Shown here: positions 1 to 7,817 of the stretch, piece by piece
How the letters are laid out: every line of letters begins with the position of its first letter
How positions within the stretch are numbered: position 1 is the stretch's first letter
NCBI GenBank assembly: GCA_902491565.1
Contig: CABUIE010000011.1
Coordinates: 1 to 64,000, forward strand
Source: an uncultured Collinsella sp.
GTDB lineage: Bacteria > Actinomycetota > Coriobacteriia > Coriobacteriales > Coriobacteriaceae
Direction of reading: 5' to 3'
Length of the DNA stretch: 64,000 bases
Made by a program: the position numbers and the translations under genes
Notes under the pieces: model-generated
The model's input: only the letters and a program-made list of their open reading frames with translations
Databases searched by the model: none
What the model was told of the DNA's origin: nothing

Positions 1-180
1 TCCTGTCGTTTCCGTGCCCCTGGATTGGGTCATAGTGTCTGACTTATGCTCAACCAGCGACGTTTGCGCGCTTGTCAAGAGATTAGCCGTTGGGAAAGTG
101 TCCAAAAATCCCACGCTCGTTCCTTTTGGATTGCGTTGCCCGTGGCCGACAGCCGTGCGGCGCCGGTCCGCGTGGCGGCG

Positions 181-186
181 TATAAT
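181..186 (+). promoter_or_regulatory. Candidate -10 box for recQ
   Basis: A perfect TATAAT lies 31 bases before the recQ start. No convincing -35 hexamer is present at 16-18 bp upstream, so this is only a candidate. The 180 bases before it contain nothing else I can support. Confidence 0.35.
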
Positions 187-217
187 CGGCGGCAGATGAC
201 TTGGACGTTAGGAAACC

Positions 218-2197
218 ATGACCGATAGCATGCAGCAGATGGCGCTCGACACGCTCGGCGCCTATTTTGGCTACACCTCGTTTCGCCCGGGACAGGACCG
301 CATGGTCGATGCGATCCTTGCCGGTCGCGATGCGCTGGGTGTTATGCCCACGGGTGCCGGCAAGTCCATTTGCTACCAGGTGCCCGCGCTCATGCTGCCC
401 GGCATCACCTTTGTGGTGAGTCCGCTGCTGTCGCTTATGGAGGACCAGACCCGTGCGTTGCTCGCGGCGGGTGCGCGACCCAGCTATCTCAACTCCAGCC
501 TTACTCCGGCCCAGCAAAACACCGTGCTCAAGCGGGCGCGCGAGGGCCGCTACCAGCTTATGTACGTGGCGCCCGAGCGCTTGCTCGAGCCGCGTTTTTT
601 GGCCTTTGCGCAGGAGGCTGCGGGTTCCGCCGGCATTGGCGTGCCGCTCGTGGCCATTGACGAGGCCCACTGCGTAAGCCAATGGGGTCAGGATTTCCGC
701 CCCGCCTATCTGCAGATTCGTGAGTTCATCGATTCCCTGCCGCAGCGCCCCATCGTGGCGGCGTTTACCGCCACGGCGACCGAACGCGTGCGTGCGGATA
801 TTCAGCAGATGCTCGGCCTGCAAAACCCTGCGACGGTGGTGACGGGCTTCGATCGCAAGAATCTCTACTTTGGTTGCGAGGAGATGGGCGACAAGGCCAA
901 GACTGCCTGGGTGCGCGACTATGTGATCGCGCATTCGAGCGAGAGCGGTATCGTGTATTGCTCGACCCGCAAGACGGTCGATGCGCTGGCGGGCGAGCTT
1001 GCCGAGGCGCTGGGCCCCAGCGGCATTCGCGTTGGCCGCTACCATGCCGGCATGGGCAACGACGCTCGCCGTCAGAGCCAGCGTGCCTTCATCGACGATG
1101 ACATTCAGGTGATGGTTGCCACCAACGCCTTTGGCATGGGCATCGACAAGCCCAACGTGCGCTACGTGATCCACAACAACGTGCCCGAGAGCATCGAAGC
1201 CTACTACCAGGAGGCGGGCCGCGCCGGCCGCGATGGCGACCCGGCCAGCTGCTACTTGCTGTGGAACGGCAACGATTTTCGCATGCGCCGCTTTCTGATC
1301 GACCGCGGCGATGCTGCCGATGAGGCGCTCGACGACGAGCAGCGCGCGTGGGCGCTCCAGAATCGATATCGTCTGCTCAGCCAGATGGAGGGCTACTGCA
1401 ATACCACCGGCTGCCTGCGCGAATACACGCTGCGCTACTTTGGCGACGAGGCCGCGGCCGAGCATGCCGCGGCCAGTACGGGCGGCACCGCCGCGGACGA
1501 CGTCGAGAGCTGCGGCAACTGCAGCAACTGCCTCACGCAGTTCGAGGTCGAGGACGTCACCGATATGGCCCGCGCCGCCGTGCGCTACGTGGCCACGCGT
1601 CCCATGCGCTTTGGCAAGTCGCTCATCGCCGATGTGCTCCACGGCGGCAACACCGAGCGCATTCGCCAGATGCATCTGGACGAGGACCGCGGCTACGGTG
1701 AGCTGTCGAGCGAATCGGTCGGGCGCATCAAGGACATCATCGGCCAGCTGTGCGGCCGCGGTTATCTGGCCACCTCGCAGGGGCAGTACCCGGTCGTGGG
1801 GCTGGGTCCGCGTGCCGTCGAGGTCGAGGATGAGGCGTTCGCCTTTACCGTTAAGCGTCGTGCGTCCAAGCGCAAAGCTTCGGCCCGCGCCCGCCGCGCC
1901 GTCGATCTGCTGCGCGAGGAGGCCGAGCTGGATCAGCGCCCGCGTGTTGGCGACGATGCCGAGCTGTTCGAGCGCCTGCGTGCCCTGCGCAAGGAGATCT
2001 CGACGGAGCTGGAGATGGCGCCGTACATGGTCTTTTCCGACAAGGCCCTGCGCGGCCTGTGCCGCCTACGCCCACAGACGCGCGACGAGCTTATCCAGGT
2101 CAACGGCATCGGCGAGAAAAAGGCCGACGCCTTTGGCGAGCAGTTTATGGCGGCGATTGAAGAATTTGAGTCCGAGCATGCGCGGGATGGAGTGTAA
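218..2197 (+). CDS. recQ: ATP-dependent DNA helicase RecQ
   Basis: 3'-5' superfamily 2 DNA helicase that unwinds recombination and replication intermediates. Visible order: Walker A MPTGAGKS near residues 43-50, DEAH box near 148-151 followed by the aromatic-rich RecQ loop (HCVSQWGQDFRP), arginine-finger motif VI (YYQEAGRAGRDG), a four-cysteine zinc site (Cys near 394, then SCGNCSNC near 430), winged helix, and an HRDC domain at about 575-655 ending in a helix-hairpin-helix-like GIGEKKA. At 659 residues it is a full-length RecQ. ATG is preceded by AGGAAA. Two bases separate its stop from the following regulator gene, so the two are probably co-transcribed. Confidence 0.96.
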   Translation: MTDSMQQMALDTLGAYFGYTSFRPGQDRMVDAILAGRDALGVMPTGAGKSICYQVPALMLPGITFVVSPLLSLMEDQTRALLAAGARPSYLNSSLTPAQQNTVLKRAREGRYQLMYVAPERLLEPRFLAFAQEAAGSAGIGVPLVAIDEAHCVSQWGQDFRPAYLQIREFIDSLPQRPIVAAFTATATERVRADIQQMLGLQNPATVVTGFDRKNLYFGCEEMGDKAKTAWVRDYVIAHSSESGIVYCSTRKTVDALAGELAEALGPSGIRVGRYHAGMGNDARRQSQRAFIDDDIQVMVATNAFGMGIDKPNVRYVIHNNVPESIEAYYQEAGRAGRDGDPASCYLLWNGNDFRMRRFLIDRGDAADEALDDEQRAWALQNRYRLLSQMEGYCNTTGCLREYTLRYFGDEAAAEHAAASTGGTAADDVESCGNCSNCLTQFEVEDVTDMARAAVRYVATRPMRFGKSLIADVLHGGNTERIRQMHLDEDRGYGELSSESVGRIKDIIGQLCGRGYLATSQGQYPVVGLGPRAVEVEDEAFAFTVKRRASKRKASARARRAVDLLREEAELDQRPRVGDDAELFERLRALRKEISTELEMAPYMVFSDKALRGLCRLRPQTRDELIQVNGIGEKKADAFGEQFMAAIEEFESEHARDGV

Positions 2198-2199
2198 CG

Positions 2200-2955
2200 A
2201 TGGCATTCGACGATAAAACCGACCGCACTGACGTGCCCGCCGTGCCGCTGTACCAGCAGGTCATGGACGACCTAAAGGGCGAGATCGCGCGCGGCGTGTA
2301 CGTGGCCGGCTCGCGCATCCCTGCCGAGATGGAGCTCGCGAAGTCCTACGGCGTGGGGCGCATCACCGTGCGCCGTGCCATCGAGGAGCTGTCGCGCGCG
2401 GGGTATCTCAACCGCCAGCAGGGGAGGGGCACGTTTGTGTGCGCCCCCAAGCTCAAGCGCAAGATTCGCCAGAAGGGTGACGTCCAGAGCTTTACTGAGG
2501 GTTGTGCTGCCAACGACATGGTGCCGGGTGCGCGTCTGGTGTCGCGCACGGTGGTCGCGGCGACGCACGAGGATGCGGCGTTCTTTGGCGTGGAGCCCGG
2601 CTGCGAGCTTATCGTGGTCGAGCGCGTGCGCACGGCCGACGGCATCCCCGTCATGCTCGAGAACAACGCCTTTGTGCTCGCCGACCATCCCTACCTGCAG
2701 ACGCTGGCCGACGAGGACCTCACCGATAACTCAATCTTTGCGCTCGTTGCCGAGCATTCGGGTCGCGCGCCGCTCAAGTCCGACCCCTGCACCGTGGAGA
2801 TTGCGCTTGCCGATACTCAGACGGCCCCGCTGCTGGAGGTGCCGGTCGGCGAGCCTCTCTTCTATATGGAGGCCTACTTTACCGACGCCGGCGGGCGCCC
2901 TCTACTGCTCGGCCGCCAAAAGATCGTGGGCTCGCGCTACGTCTTCGACATCTAA
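2200..2955 (+). CDS. GntR family regulator with UTRA effector domain
   Basis: HutC-subfamily one-domain-plus-sensor regulator. The N-terminal winged helix spans about residues 15-85 (PLYQQVMDDLKGEI, IPAEMELAKSYGVGRITVRRAIEEL, GRGTFV), followed by a UTRA ligand-binding domain. These sensors usually bind sugar phosphates or related small molecules. The gene starts 2 bases after recQ and is followed by a 144-bp gap with three ATAGAAC boxes and then an FrlB-like SIS gene. Control of that SIS gene in response to its phosphorylated substrate is therefore the natural inference. Confidence 0.9.
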   Translation: MAFDDKTDRTDVPAVPLYQQVMDDLKGEIARGVYVAGSRIPAEMELAKSYGVGRITVRRAIEELSRAGYLNRQQGRGTFVCAPKLKRKIRQKGDVQSFTEGCAANDMVPGARLVSRTVVAATHEDAAFFGVEPGCELIVVERVRTADGIPVMLENNAFVLADHPYLQTLADEDLTDNSIFALVAEHSGRAPLKSDPCTVEIALADTQTAPLLEVPVGEPLFYMEAYFTDAGGRPLLLGRQKIVGSRYVFDI

Positions 2956-2964
2956 CGTCCACAG

Positions 2965-3044
2965 ATAGAACAATATAGAACAAATTTGCTAAGATGACTT
3001 CACGGGCGTTGTTACACGTGCTATAAATAGGACAACATAGAACG
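2965..3044 (+). promoter_or_regulatory. Three ATAGAAC boxes, candidate GntR operator region
   Basis: ATAGAACA occurs at 2965-2972 and 2975-2982, exactly one helical turn apart, and ATAGAACG at 3037-3044. The cluster fills the gap between the GntR/UTRA gene and the SIS gene. The same octamer recurs as a pair at 7726-7750 and once in reverse near 51666. Binding by the adjacent regulator is inferred from position only. Confidence 0.45.
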
Positions 3045-3099
3045 ACAGCAGGTATGAGCTGTCGTCGTTCAAAGCCGCCCCACAAGGAGGAGCATCAGC

Positions 3100-4068
3100 A
3101 TGAACGCACATGATCTGGTTCAGGAAATCATCGAGCGCAAGGGCAAGGTCGAGAACGTCTTTTGGATCGCCTGTGGCGGTTCGATGATCGACCTCATGCC
3201 GGCTAACGAACTGCTCAAGCGCGAGGCCACCACGTTTACCTCGACGGTCTACACGGCACGCGAGTTTTGCCTGATGGCTCCCAAGAGTCTTGGCGAGAAG
3301 TCGCTCGTCATCGCCTGCAGCCACAGCGGCAACACGCAGGAGGTCGTCGACGGCTGCGAGATGGCGCTGGCCGCCGGTGCCGAGGTCATTGCCCTTACCG
3401 ACTGCGAGGGCTCAAAGATCGACAACGGCAAGTGGACTACCTGGGTCTATCCGTGGGGTGAGGGCGTGTCGCAGGCCGAGGTGCCGCAGGGCATTGGCGC
3501 TCTGATCGCCGCCGAGTTGCTCGACCAGCAGGAAGGCTACGAGTCACTCGCCGACATGTATGAGGGCCTCAAGCAGATGGATGCGCTGCTGCCCGCCGCC
3601 CGTGAGAAGGTCAACGCCGAGCTGGGCGCCCGCTTTGCCGAGCTCTGCCAGCAGCACAAGTTCTTCTATATCCTGGGCTCCGGTCCCAACTTTAGCCAGA
3701 CCTATGCCATGGCGATTTGCTCGCTCATGGAGATGCAGTGGCAGCACTGCTGCTACATCCACTCCGGCGAGTACTTCCACGGCCCGTTCGAAGCCACCGA
3801 GCCCGGCGTGTTCTACTTTGTGCAGCTCGGATCGGGCGAGTGCCGCCCCATGGAGGAGCGCGCTCTTGCGTTCCTCAACACGCACACCGATACCGTCATG
3901 GTGCTCGATGCGCTCGAGTACGGCGTGGGTGAAGTGCCTGCCAGCGTGCGTTCGTACCTGGAGCCGATCTTCTTCTACAACATGAGCTGCGAGCTGCGCG
4001 CCGCCCGCGGCAAGGTCTTCGACCACAGCCCCGAGGTTCGTCGCTACATGGGCATCGAGCAGTACTAG
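3100..4068 (+). CDS. SIS-domain sugar-phosphate deglycase, FrlB-like
   Basis: Two SIS domains of the isomerase/deglycase class. The C-terminal half closely follows FrlB, the fructoselysine-6-phosphate deglycase: the SGEYFHGPFEATEPGV segment, a GSGECRPMEERAL segment and the terminal RRYMGIEQY. The N-terminal half carries the phosphosugar-binding signature ACSHSGNTQEV. The likely reaction is cleavage of a phosphorylated Amadori product to glucose-6-phosphate plus an amino acid. No kinase, permease or PTS genes lie beside it, so the substrate must be delivered by genes elsewhere. A strong AAGGAGGAG ribosome site sits 8 bases upstream. A glucoselysine-type or other SIS deglycase is an alternative. 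Confidence 0.75.
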   Translation: MNAHDLVQEIIERKGKVENVFWIACGGSMIDLMPANELLKREATTFTSTVYTAREFCLMAPKSLGEKSLVIACSHSGNTQEVVDGCEMALAAGAEVIALTDCEGSKIDNGKWTTWVYPWGEGVSQAEVPQGIGALIAAELLDQQEGYESLADMYEGLKQMDALLPAAREKVNAELGARFAELCQQHKFFYILGSGPNFSQTYAMAICSLMEMQWQHCCYIHSGEYFHGPFEATEPGVFYFVQLGSGECRPMEERALAFLNTHTDTVMVLDALEYGVGEVPASVRSYLEPIFFYNMSCELRAARGKVFDHSPEVRRYMGIEQY

Positions 4069-4117
4069 GTACCGGGAAAAGTATTCACCTTCGATTCGCA
4101 AGGGCACTGCGTGAGTC

Positions 4118-4160
4118 AAAAAAGCGGGCCGCGCCGGTAGTATTCCGGCGCGGCCCGCTT
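4118..4160 (-). terminator. Rho-independent terminator of the hydroxyacid dehydrogenase gene
   Basis: A perfect 16-bp GC-rich stem (4122-4137 with 4145-4160) and a 7-base loop. On the minus strand it runs into six T. On the plus strand it could also stop readthrough from the SIS gene, but there is no T tract in that direction. Confidence 0.85.
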
Positions 4161-4201
4161 GGTATTGCGCTTAGATTCGCGAGATTGCGGCGATTGACGG
4201 C

Positions 4202-5179
4202 CTACTTTGCGTCGTAGGCCTCGGCGTCCCACCAGTCGAGCTGGGCGATGTTGTCGCGGATGTGCTGGCAGCTCTTGTGGAAGCCCTCGAGCTCGTACTC
4301 GGACAGGTCCAGCGTGTAGACTTCCTCGACGCCCTCGGCACCGATCACGCACGGCAGGGAGGTGAAGATGCCCTCTTCGCCATACTGGCCGGTCATGAGC
4401 GTGGATGCCGAAAGCACGGTGTGCTCATTGTGCAGCACGGCGGCGCAGACGCGCGCGGCGGAGTTGGCGACGGCGTACTCGGTGCACTGCTTGCCGGCGT
4501 AGGTCACATAGCCGCCCTTGCGTGCGAGCTCCTCGACCTCCATGTGGTCGAAGGCGTACTTGTCGGGGTTTTCGGCCTGAAGCTCGTTGAGGCTCTTGCC
4601 GGCGATGGTTGCTGCCTTAAAGGCGGCCAGCTGGCTAAAGCCGTGCTCGCCGATCATGTAGGCGTCAATGGACTTGGGGCTCACGCCGACCTTCTTGGAG
4701 ATCTCGGTGCGCAGGCGGGCGGAGTCCAGGCCGCAGCCCGAGCCGATGATCTTCTTGGGATCATAGCCGGTCAGGTGCCACAGCTCGGTGCACACGACGT
4801 CGCAGGGGTTGGAGATGCTCACAAAGATGCCGTCGAAGCCGGCGTCGACGATGCGCTTGGCAAAGGTGCGGGCGGCGTCGGTGGTAAAGAACAGCTCGCC
4901 GTCGCGGTTGCCAGCGGCCAGCGCGACCTTGCCGGCGGCGTTGACGATGACGTCGCAGCAGGCAAGCTCCTCGTAGTGGTCGTAGCAGTTGACGATCTTG
5001 GTGTTGTACGGGACAAACGAAAGGGAGTCGCGCAGGTCCTGGACCTCGGACGTCACCTTGGCCTCGTTGATATCGCACAGGTACAGCTCGTCGGCAATGC
5101 CCTGCATAAGCAGGCTGTTGGCGACATGTGCTCCTACGTGGCCCTGGCCGACCACACCGATCTTACGCGTCTGGTACAT
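4202..5179 (-). CDS. L-lactate / L-2-hydroxyisocaproate dehydrogenase family protein
   Basis: NAD-dependent 2-hydroxyacid dehydrogenase of the LDH/MDH fold. Visible are the Rossmann GQGHVG near the N-terminus, the ISNPCDV strand, the Arg of SARLR and the catalytic His in IGEHG. The substrate-specificity loop (AAGKVALAAGNRDGE) lacks the usual LDH Gln-Lys/Arg-Pro-Gly loop and resembles L-2-hydroxyisocaproate dehydrogenases. Reduction of branched 2-oxo acids is therefore as likely as pyruvate reduction. I chose the ATG at 5179, which has AAAGGA 7 bases upstream; longer in-frame starts give an unrelated N-terminal tail. Monocistronic, with its own terminator, and divergent from metA. Confidence 0.8.
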   Translation of the reverse strand: MYQTRKIGVVGQGHVGAHVANSLLMQGIADELYLCDINEAKVTSEVQDLRDSLSFVPYNTKIVNCYDHYEELACCDVIVNAAGKVALAAGNRDGELFFTTDAARTFAKRIVDAGFDGIFVSISNPCDVVCTELWHLTGYDPKKIIGSGCGLDSARLRTEISKKVGVSPKSIDAYMIGEHGFSQLAAFKAATIAGKSLNELQAENPDKYAFDHMEVEELARKGGYVTYAGKQCTEYAVANSAARVCAAVLHNEHTVLSASTLMTGQYGEEGIFTSLPCVIGAEGVEEVYTLDLSEYELEGFHKSCQHIRDNIAQLDWWDAEAYDAK

Positions 5180-5389
5180 ATACGTATCCTTTCGGCCGAG
5201 TTTTTCGCGTCGAACCATTGTAGCGTCCTGCTGCCACTTTGCTAGGCTAAAGCGCCGTAGATTTTTGGGCATACCTTAATCTCTACTTTTGGAGTGATTT
5301 GGGCCGCTGACGGCATCGCTGGGCGATGTGCTCGCGCGGATGGGGCCGGTCGTTGTACCATAGCTGCAACTGACTCGTAAGGAGCATCC

Positions 5390-6316
5390 ATGCCCATTCG
5401 CATTCCCGACGCCCTCCCTGCCGCCGCGCAGCTCGAGAGCGAGAACATCTTTGTCATGACCGAGTACCGCGCGCTGCACCAGGACATCCGTCCGCTGCGC
5501 GTGCTCATCCTCAACCTCATGCCCACCAAAATCGCTACCGAGACGCAGATCATGCGCAAGCTCTCCAACACGCCGCTGCAGGTGGAGGTGGACCTGCTGC
5601 GCACCAAAACACACGAGGCCACGCACGTGAGCGCCGGCCACCTGGAGACGTTCTACCGCACGTTCGACGACATCCGCGACATCCACTACGACGGCCTGAT
5701 CATCACGGGCGCCCCGGTGGAACAGATGCCGTTCGAAGAGGTCGACTACTGGCCCGAGCTCTGCCAGATCATGGACTGGTCTACCACGCACGTACACTCT
5801 ACGCTGCACATTTGTTGGGGCGCGCAGGCCGGTCTGTACCATCATTACGGTATCCAGAAGTACGACCTGCCGGCAAAGGCGAGTGGCGTGTTCGAGCATT
5901 ATCTGGTGAAGCCGCAAAGCCCGCTGGTCCGCGGCTTCGACGACCGTTTCTATGCCGTGCATTCGCGCAACACCGATGTGCGCCGCGAGGACGTGGAGGC
6001 CGAGCCGCAGCTTGAGGTCGTGGCCGTGTCCGACGAGGTGGGCCTGTACATCGTCAAGTCGACCGACAGCCGTCGCTTCTTTGTCTTTGGCCATCCCGAG
6101 TACGACACCGATACGCTGCGCCTGGAGTACGAGCGCGATGTGAAGCGCGGGCTCAACCCGGAGGTGCCGGCGCATTACTTCCCGGGCGACGACCCCTCCG
6201 CCGAGCCGTGCAACGTCTGGCGCAGCCAAGCTCAGCTGTTCTACACCAACTGGCTCAACTACTACGTCTACCAGACCACGCCCTACGACCTGGCCCGCGC
6301 CGGCGAGGAGCACTAG
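5390..6316 (+). CDS. metA: Homoserine O-acetyltransferase (MetA family)
   Basis: Acylates L-homoserine in the first committed step of methionine synthesis. Catalytic Cys142 lies in HICWGAQAG, and the His-Glu pair is in FGHPEY. Residue 111 is glutamate ([10 protein letters not shown]). In this family Glu111 has been linked to acetyl-CoA use and Gly111 to succinyl-CoA, so the product is probably O-acetylhomoserine despite the common succinyltransferase label. Full length at 308 residues, with GTAAGGAG upstream. It sits alone between two minus-strand genes. I see no SAM riboswitch in its leader. Confidence 0.93.
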   Translation: MPIRIPDALPAAAQLESENIFVMTEYRALHQDIRPLRVLILNLMPTKIATETQIMRKLSNTPLQVEVDLLRTKTHEATHVSAGHLETFYRTFDDIRDIHYDGLIITGAPVEQMPFEEVDYWPELCQIMDWSTTHVHSTLHICWGAQAGLYHHYGIQKYDLPAKASGVFEHYLVKPQSPLVRGFDDRFYAVHSRNTDVRREDVEAEPQLEVVAVSDEVGLYIVKSTDSRRFFVFGHPEYDTDTLRLEYERDVKRGLNPEVPAHYFPGDDPSAEPCNVWRSQAQLFYTNWLNYYVYQTTPYDLARAGEEH

Positions 6317-6358
6317 GCTGCGATGGTACTGCTGTAGCCGTGGCTGATATGGCGGCGA

Positions 6359-6955
6359 TTAGGCGCTGATGATGTGGGGTAGCGGCAGGTCGTGAGCGTC
6401 GGTGGGAACGCGGTCGACACGCTGCTCGTCAAAGGCGATGCCGATGATCTGGCATGTGGCCGAAAGCGTGGGTAGGTAGCGGTCGTAGCAACCGCCGCCG
6501 TAGCCCAGGCGCGCGCCGGTTTGATCGAAGGCCACGAGCGGCACGACAATCATGTCGAGAGCTTTGGCAGGCACGATAGGGAAGCGGTTGCTGTCGATGT
6601 CCGTGGCCGCGAAGGCCCGCGTAGGGTGGGCGATAAACGGGGCCGCGGACGCATCGTCGACAGCAACTGCCCGCATGCACATGCGCTGGCCACAAGCTGT
6701 GGCTTCGGCTGCCGAGAGCATGCACGGATAGGCCACGCGCCAGTCGCGTTTGGCGGCCGCCGCGGCAAACGCGGCAGGATTGACTTCGGAACCCATCGCG
6801 GCATAGACGGCAACGGTGCGCGGCGCCGCGGCATCCAAGCGGCCCAGCAGCTCAACCAGCCGCGCACAGATATCAGCAGACTTCGCCGCCTGCACATCCA
6901 AATCAAGAGCGTCACGTCGGGCAATCACCGCCCGTCGCAATTTAGCCTTGTCCAT
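6359..6955 (-). CDS. 5-formyltetrahydrofolate cyclo-ligase
   Basis: Converts 5-formyl-THF to 5,10-methenyl-THF with ATP, returning stored folate to one-carbon metabolism. The family signature LGYGGGCYDRYLP is near the C-terminus, and the N-terminal KAKLRRAVIARRDAL helix binds ATP phosphates. 198 residues, the usual size. The ATG at 6955 has GAGGAGG 5 bases upstream; an upstream in-frame start adds nine residues without a better ribosome site. Its 3' end faces metA. Confidence 0.9.
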   Translation of the reverse strand: MDKAKLRRAVIARRDALDLDVQAAKSADICARLVELLGRLDAAAPRTVAVYAAMGSEVNPAAFAAAAAKRDWRVAYPCMLSAAEATACGQRMCMRAVAVDDASAAPFIAHPTRAFAATDIDSNRFPIVPAKALDMIVVPLVAFDQTGARLGYGGGCYDRYLPTLSATCQIIGIAFDEQRVDRVPTDAHDLPLPHIISA

Positions 6956-6974
6956 CCCAACCTCCTCTAGCAAA

Positions 6975-7024
6975 CCTGCCAAACAGGGACAGGTTTATTT
7001 TGGCGGGTTTTATCTGGGCAAACG
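6975..7024 (-). repeat. REP-like 50-bp repeat, copy 1
   Basis: On the minus strand this matches 62000-62052 almost base for base. Both contain GGGACAGGTTTATTTTGG in reverse (here 6986-7003), a GTTTGCCCAGATAAAACC segment and a GGCAGGTT end. The AACCTG/CAGGTT ends can form a small hairpin. Each copy lies directly beside a strong terminator-like stem. GGGACAGG-type repeats resemble REP elements mobilised by RAYT-type transposases, but no such gene is in the window. Confidence 0.7.
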
Positions 7025-7064
7025 TCGAAGCCGCCACAAAGGCGCCCTGTGTGGCGGCTTCGAC
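7024..7064 (-). terminator. Hairpin terminator after hicB
   Basis: A perfect 15-bp stem (7024-7038 with 7050-7064) immediately follows the hicB stop on the minus strand. The T tract is weak, so termination efficiency is uncertain. Confidence 0.6.
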
Positions 7065-7076
7065 TCGACGTTGGCT

Positions 7077-7406
7077 TCACAGCGCCGCAGCGATCGCTTC
7101 AGTCACAAACTTATTGAGTGACTCACCCTTCTTTGCCGCTGCCAGCGCTGCTTGCTTGTGGAGCTCAGAGCCCGTTCTTACGTTGAACGAGCCCTTAAAA
7201 GCCCGCTCGGGTTCCTTGCCCTTCTCGGCGCAAAACTCAAGGTAATCGTCGACGGCGTCGTGGAAGCATTGCTCCACTTCTTTAGCCGCGGAGCCTTCAA
7301 ATACGATTGCGTCCTTAATGCCGGCGACCATACCTGTTAGCACATGCTGTTCAGCATCGAACTCGACCGGGGCGAAATAACCCTTGTATGCCAAAACGTT
7401 ACTCAT
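7077..7406 (-). CDS. hicB: HicB-family antitoxin
   Basis: Type II antitoxin that neutralises HicA and represses its own operon. The N-terminal part is the degenerate RNase-H-like HicB fold (YKGYFAPVEFDAEQHVLTG, then a conserved AVDDYLEFC helix). The C-terminal part looks like a ribbon-helix-helix DNA-binding segment (RTGSELHKQAALAAAKKGESLNKFVTEAI). The ATG at 7406 has GGAGG 5 bases upstream. It overlaps the end of hicA by 8 bases, so translation is coupled. Confidence 0.88.
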   Translation of the reverse strand: MSNVLAYKGYFAPVEFDAEQHVLTGMVAGIKDAIVFEGSAAKEVEQCFHDAVDDYLEFCAEKGKEPERAFKGSFNVRTGSELHKQAALAAAKKGESLNKFVTEAIAAAL

Positions 7407-7662
7407 GACTACCTCCGACATCTTGCAGAAAGCGAACGATGTTTCGAATGGTCCCCGCTGTCAATTCGTCAGATGGATGAGGTGTGTGCATTACGAACAT
7501 CCTGCCATCTGATGGCCTGTAGAAGCGAACGCGCGATCCGGATGTCTTGCCTTTGCTGTCCATTTCAAAGCCATATGAAGCCATGACTTTTAAAAAATCC
7601 GCATAACGATACGTCGAAGGGCAGCTAAACAGTTGGGCGATGAGTTTATCGGATCGAGTCAT
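7399..7662 (-). CDS. hicA: HicA-family mRNA interferase toxin
   Basis: Small dsRBD-like toxin, 87 residues, first gene of a toxin-antitoxin operon. The C-terminal half fits HicA (MHTPHPSDELTAGTIRNIVRFLQDVG). The usual active-site GSHH segment is replaced here by SGSRVRFYRP, so the catalytic histidine is not in its normal place. Either the nearby His of MHTPHP substitutes or activity is altered. Preceded by a clear promoter with an overlapping palindrome. Confidence 0.82.
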   Translation of the reverse strand: MTRSDKLIAQLFSCPSTYRYADFLKVMASYGFEMDSKGKTSGSRVRFYRPSDGRMFVMHTPHPSDELTAGTIRNIVRFLQDVGGSHE

Positions 7663-7676
7663 CCCGCCTCACATTC

Positions 7677-7714
7677 TGCAACTATATTCTAGTTGCAATT
7701 TCAGTTCGATGCAA
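7677..7714 (-). promoter_or_regulatory. hicAB promoter with palindromic operator
   Basis: Reading the minus strand: TTGCAT (7709-7714), a 17-bp spacer, then TAGAAT (7686-7691). A perfect palindrome with 8-bp arms TGCAACTA / TAGTTGCA and a 5-bp spacer (7677-7697) covers the -10 box, 15 bases before hicA. This is a fitting site for autorepression by HicB; binding is inferred. Confidence 0.7.
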
Positions 7715-7725
7715 GCACCTCTACT

Positions 7726-7750
7726 ATAGAACATGTGTGCGTATAGAACA
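7726..7750. repeat. Pair of ATAGAACA boxes
   Basis: ATAGAACA at 7726-7733 and 7743-7750, 17 bases apart, upstream of the hicAB promoter. The octamer is identical to the boxes before the SIS gene at 2965-3044. No plus-strand gene starts here, so the function is unclear. Confidence 0.4.
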
Positions 7751-7758
7751 AGTGTTCG

Positions 7759-7803
7759 AACTACCACGAAGGGCGCCTGTGAACTGCGCCCTTCGTGGTA
7801 GTT
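7759..7803 (-). terminator. Terminator-like hairpin after the M16C peptidase gene
   Basis: A perfect 18-bp stem (7759-7776 with 7786-7803), 15 bases past the peptidase stop on the minus strand. It is followed by TTCGAAC rather than a T run on that strand, and by GTTTTGC on the plus strand. Confidence 0.6.
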
Positions 7804-7817
7804 TTGCTTGCCGTGCC

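Noticed and set aside
83..1675. A 530-codon minus-strand frame opposite recQ
   Set aside because: Same reason; recQ motifs prove the plus strand is coding.
5180..5389. SAM riboswitch before metA
   Set aside because: Only about 210 bp shared with a divergent promoter, with no SAM-box stem pattern or terminator ahead of the gene.
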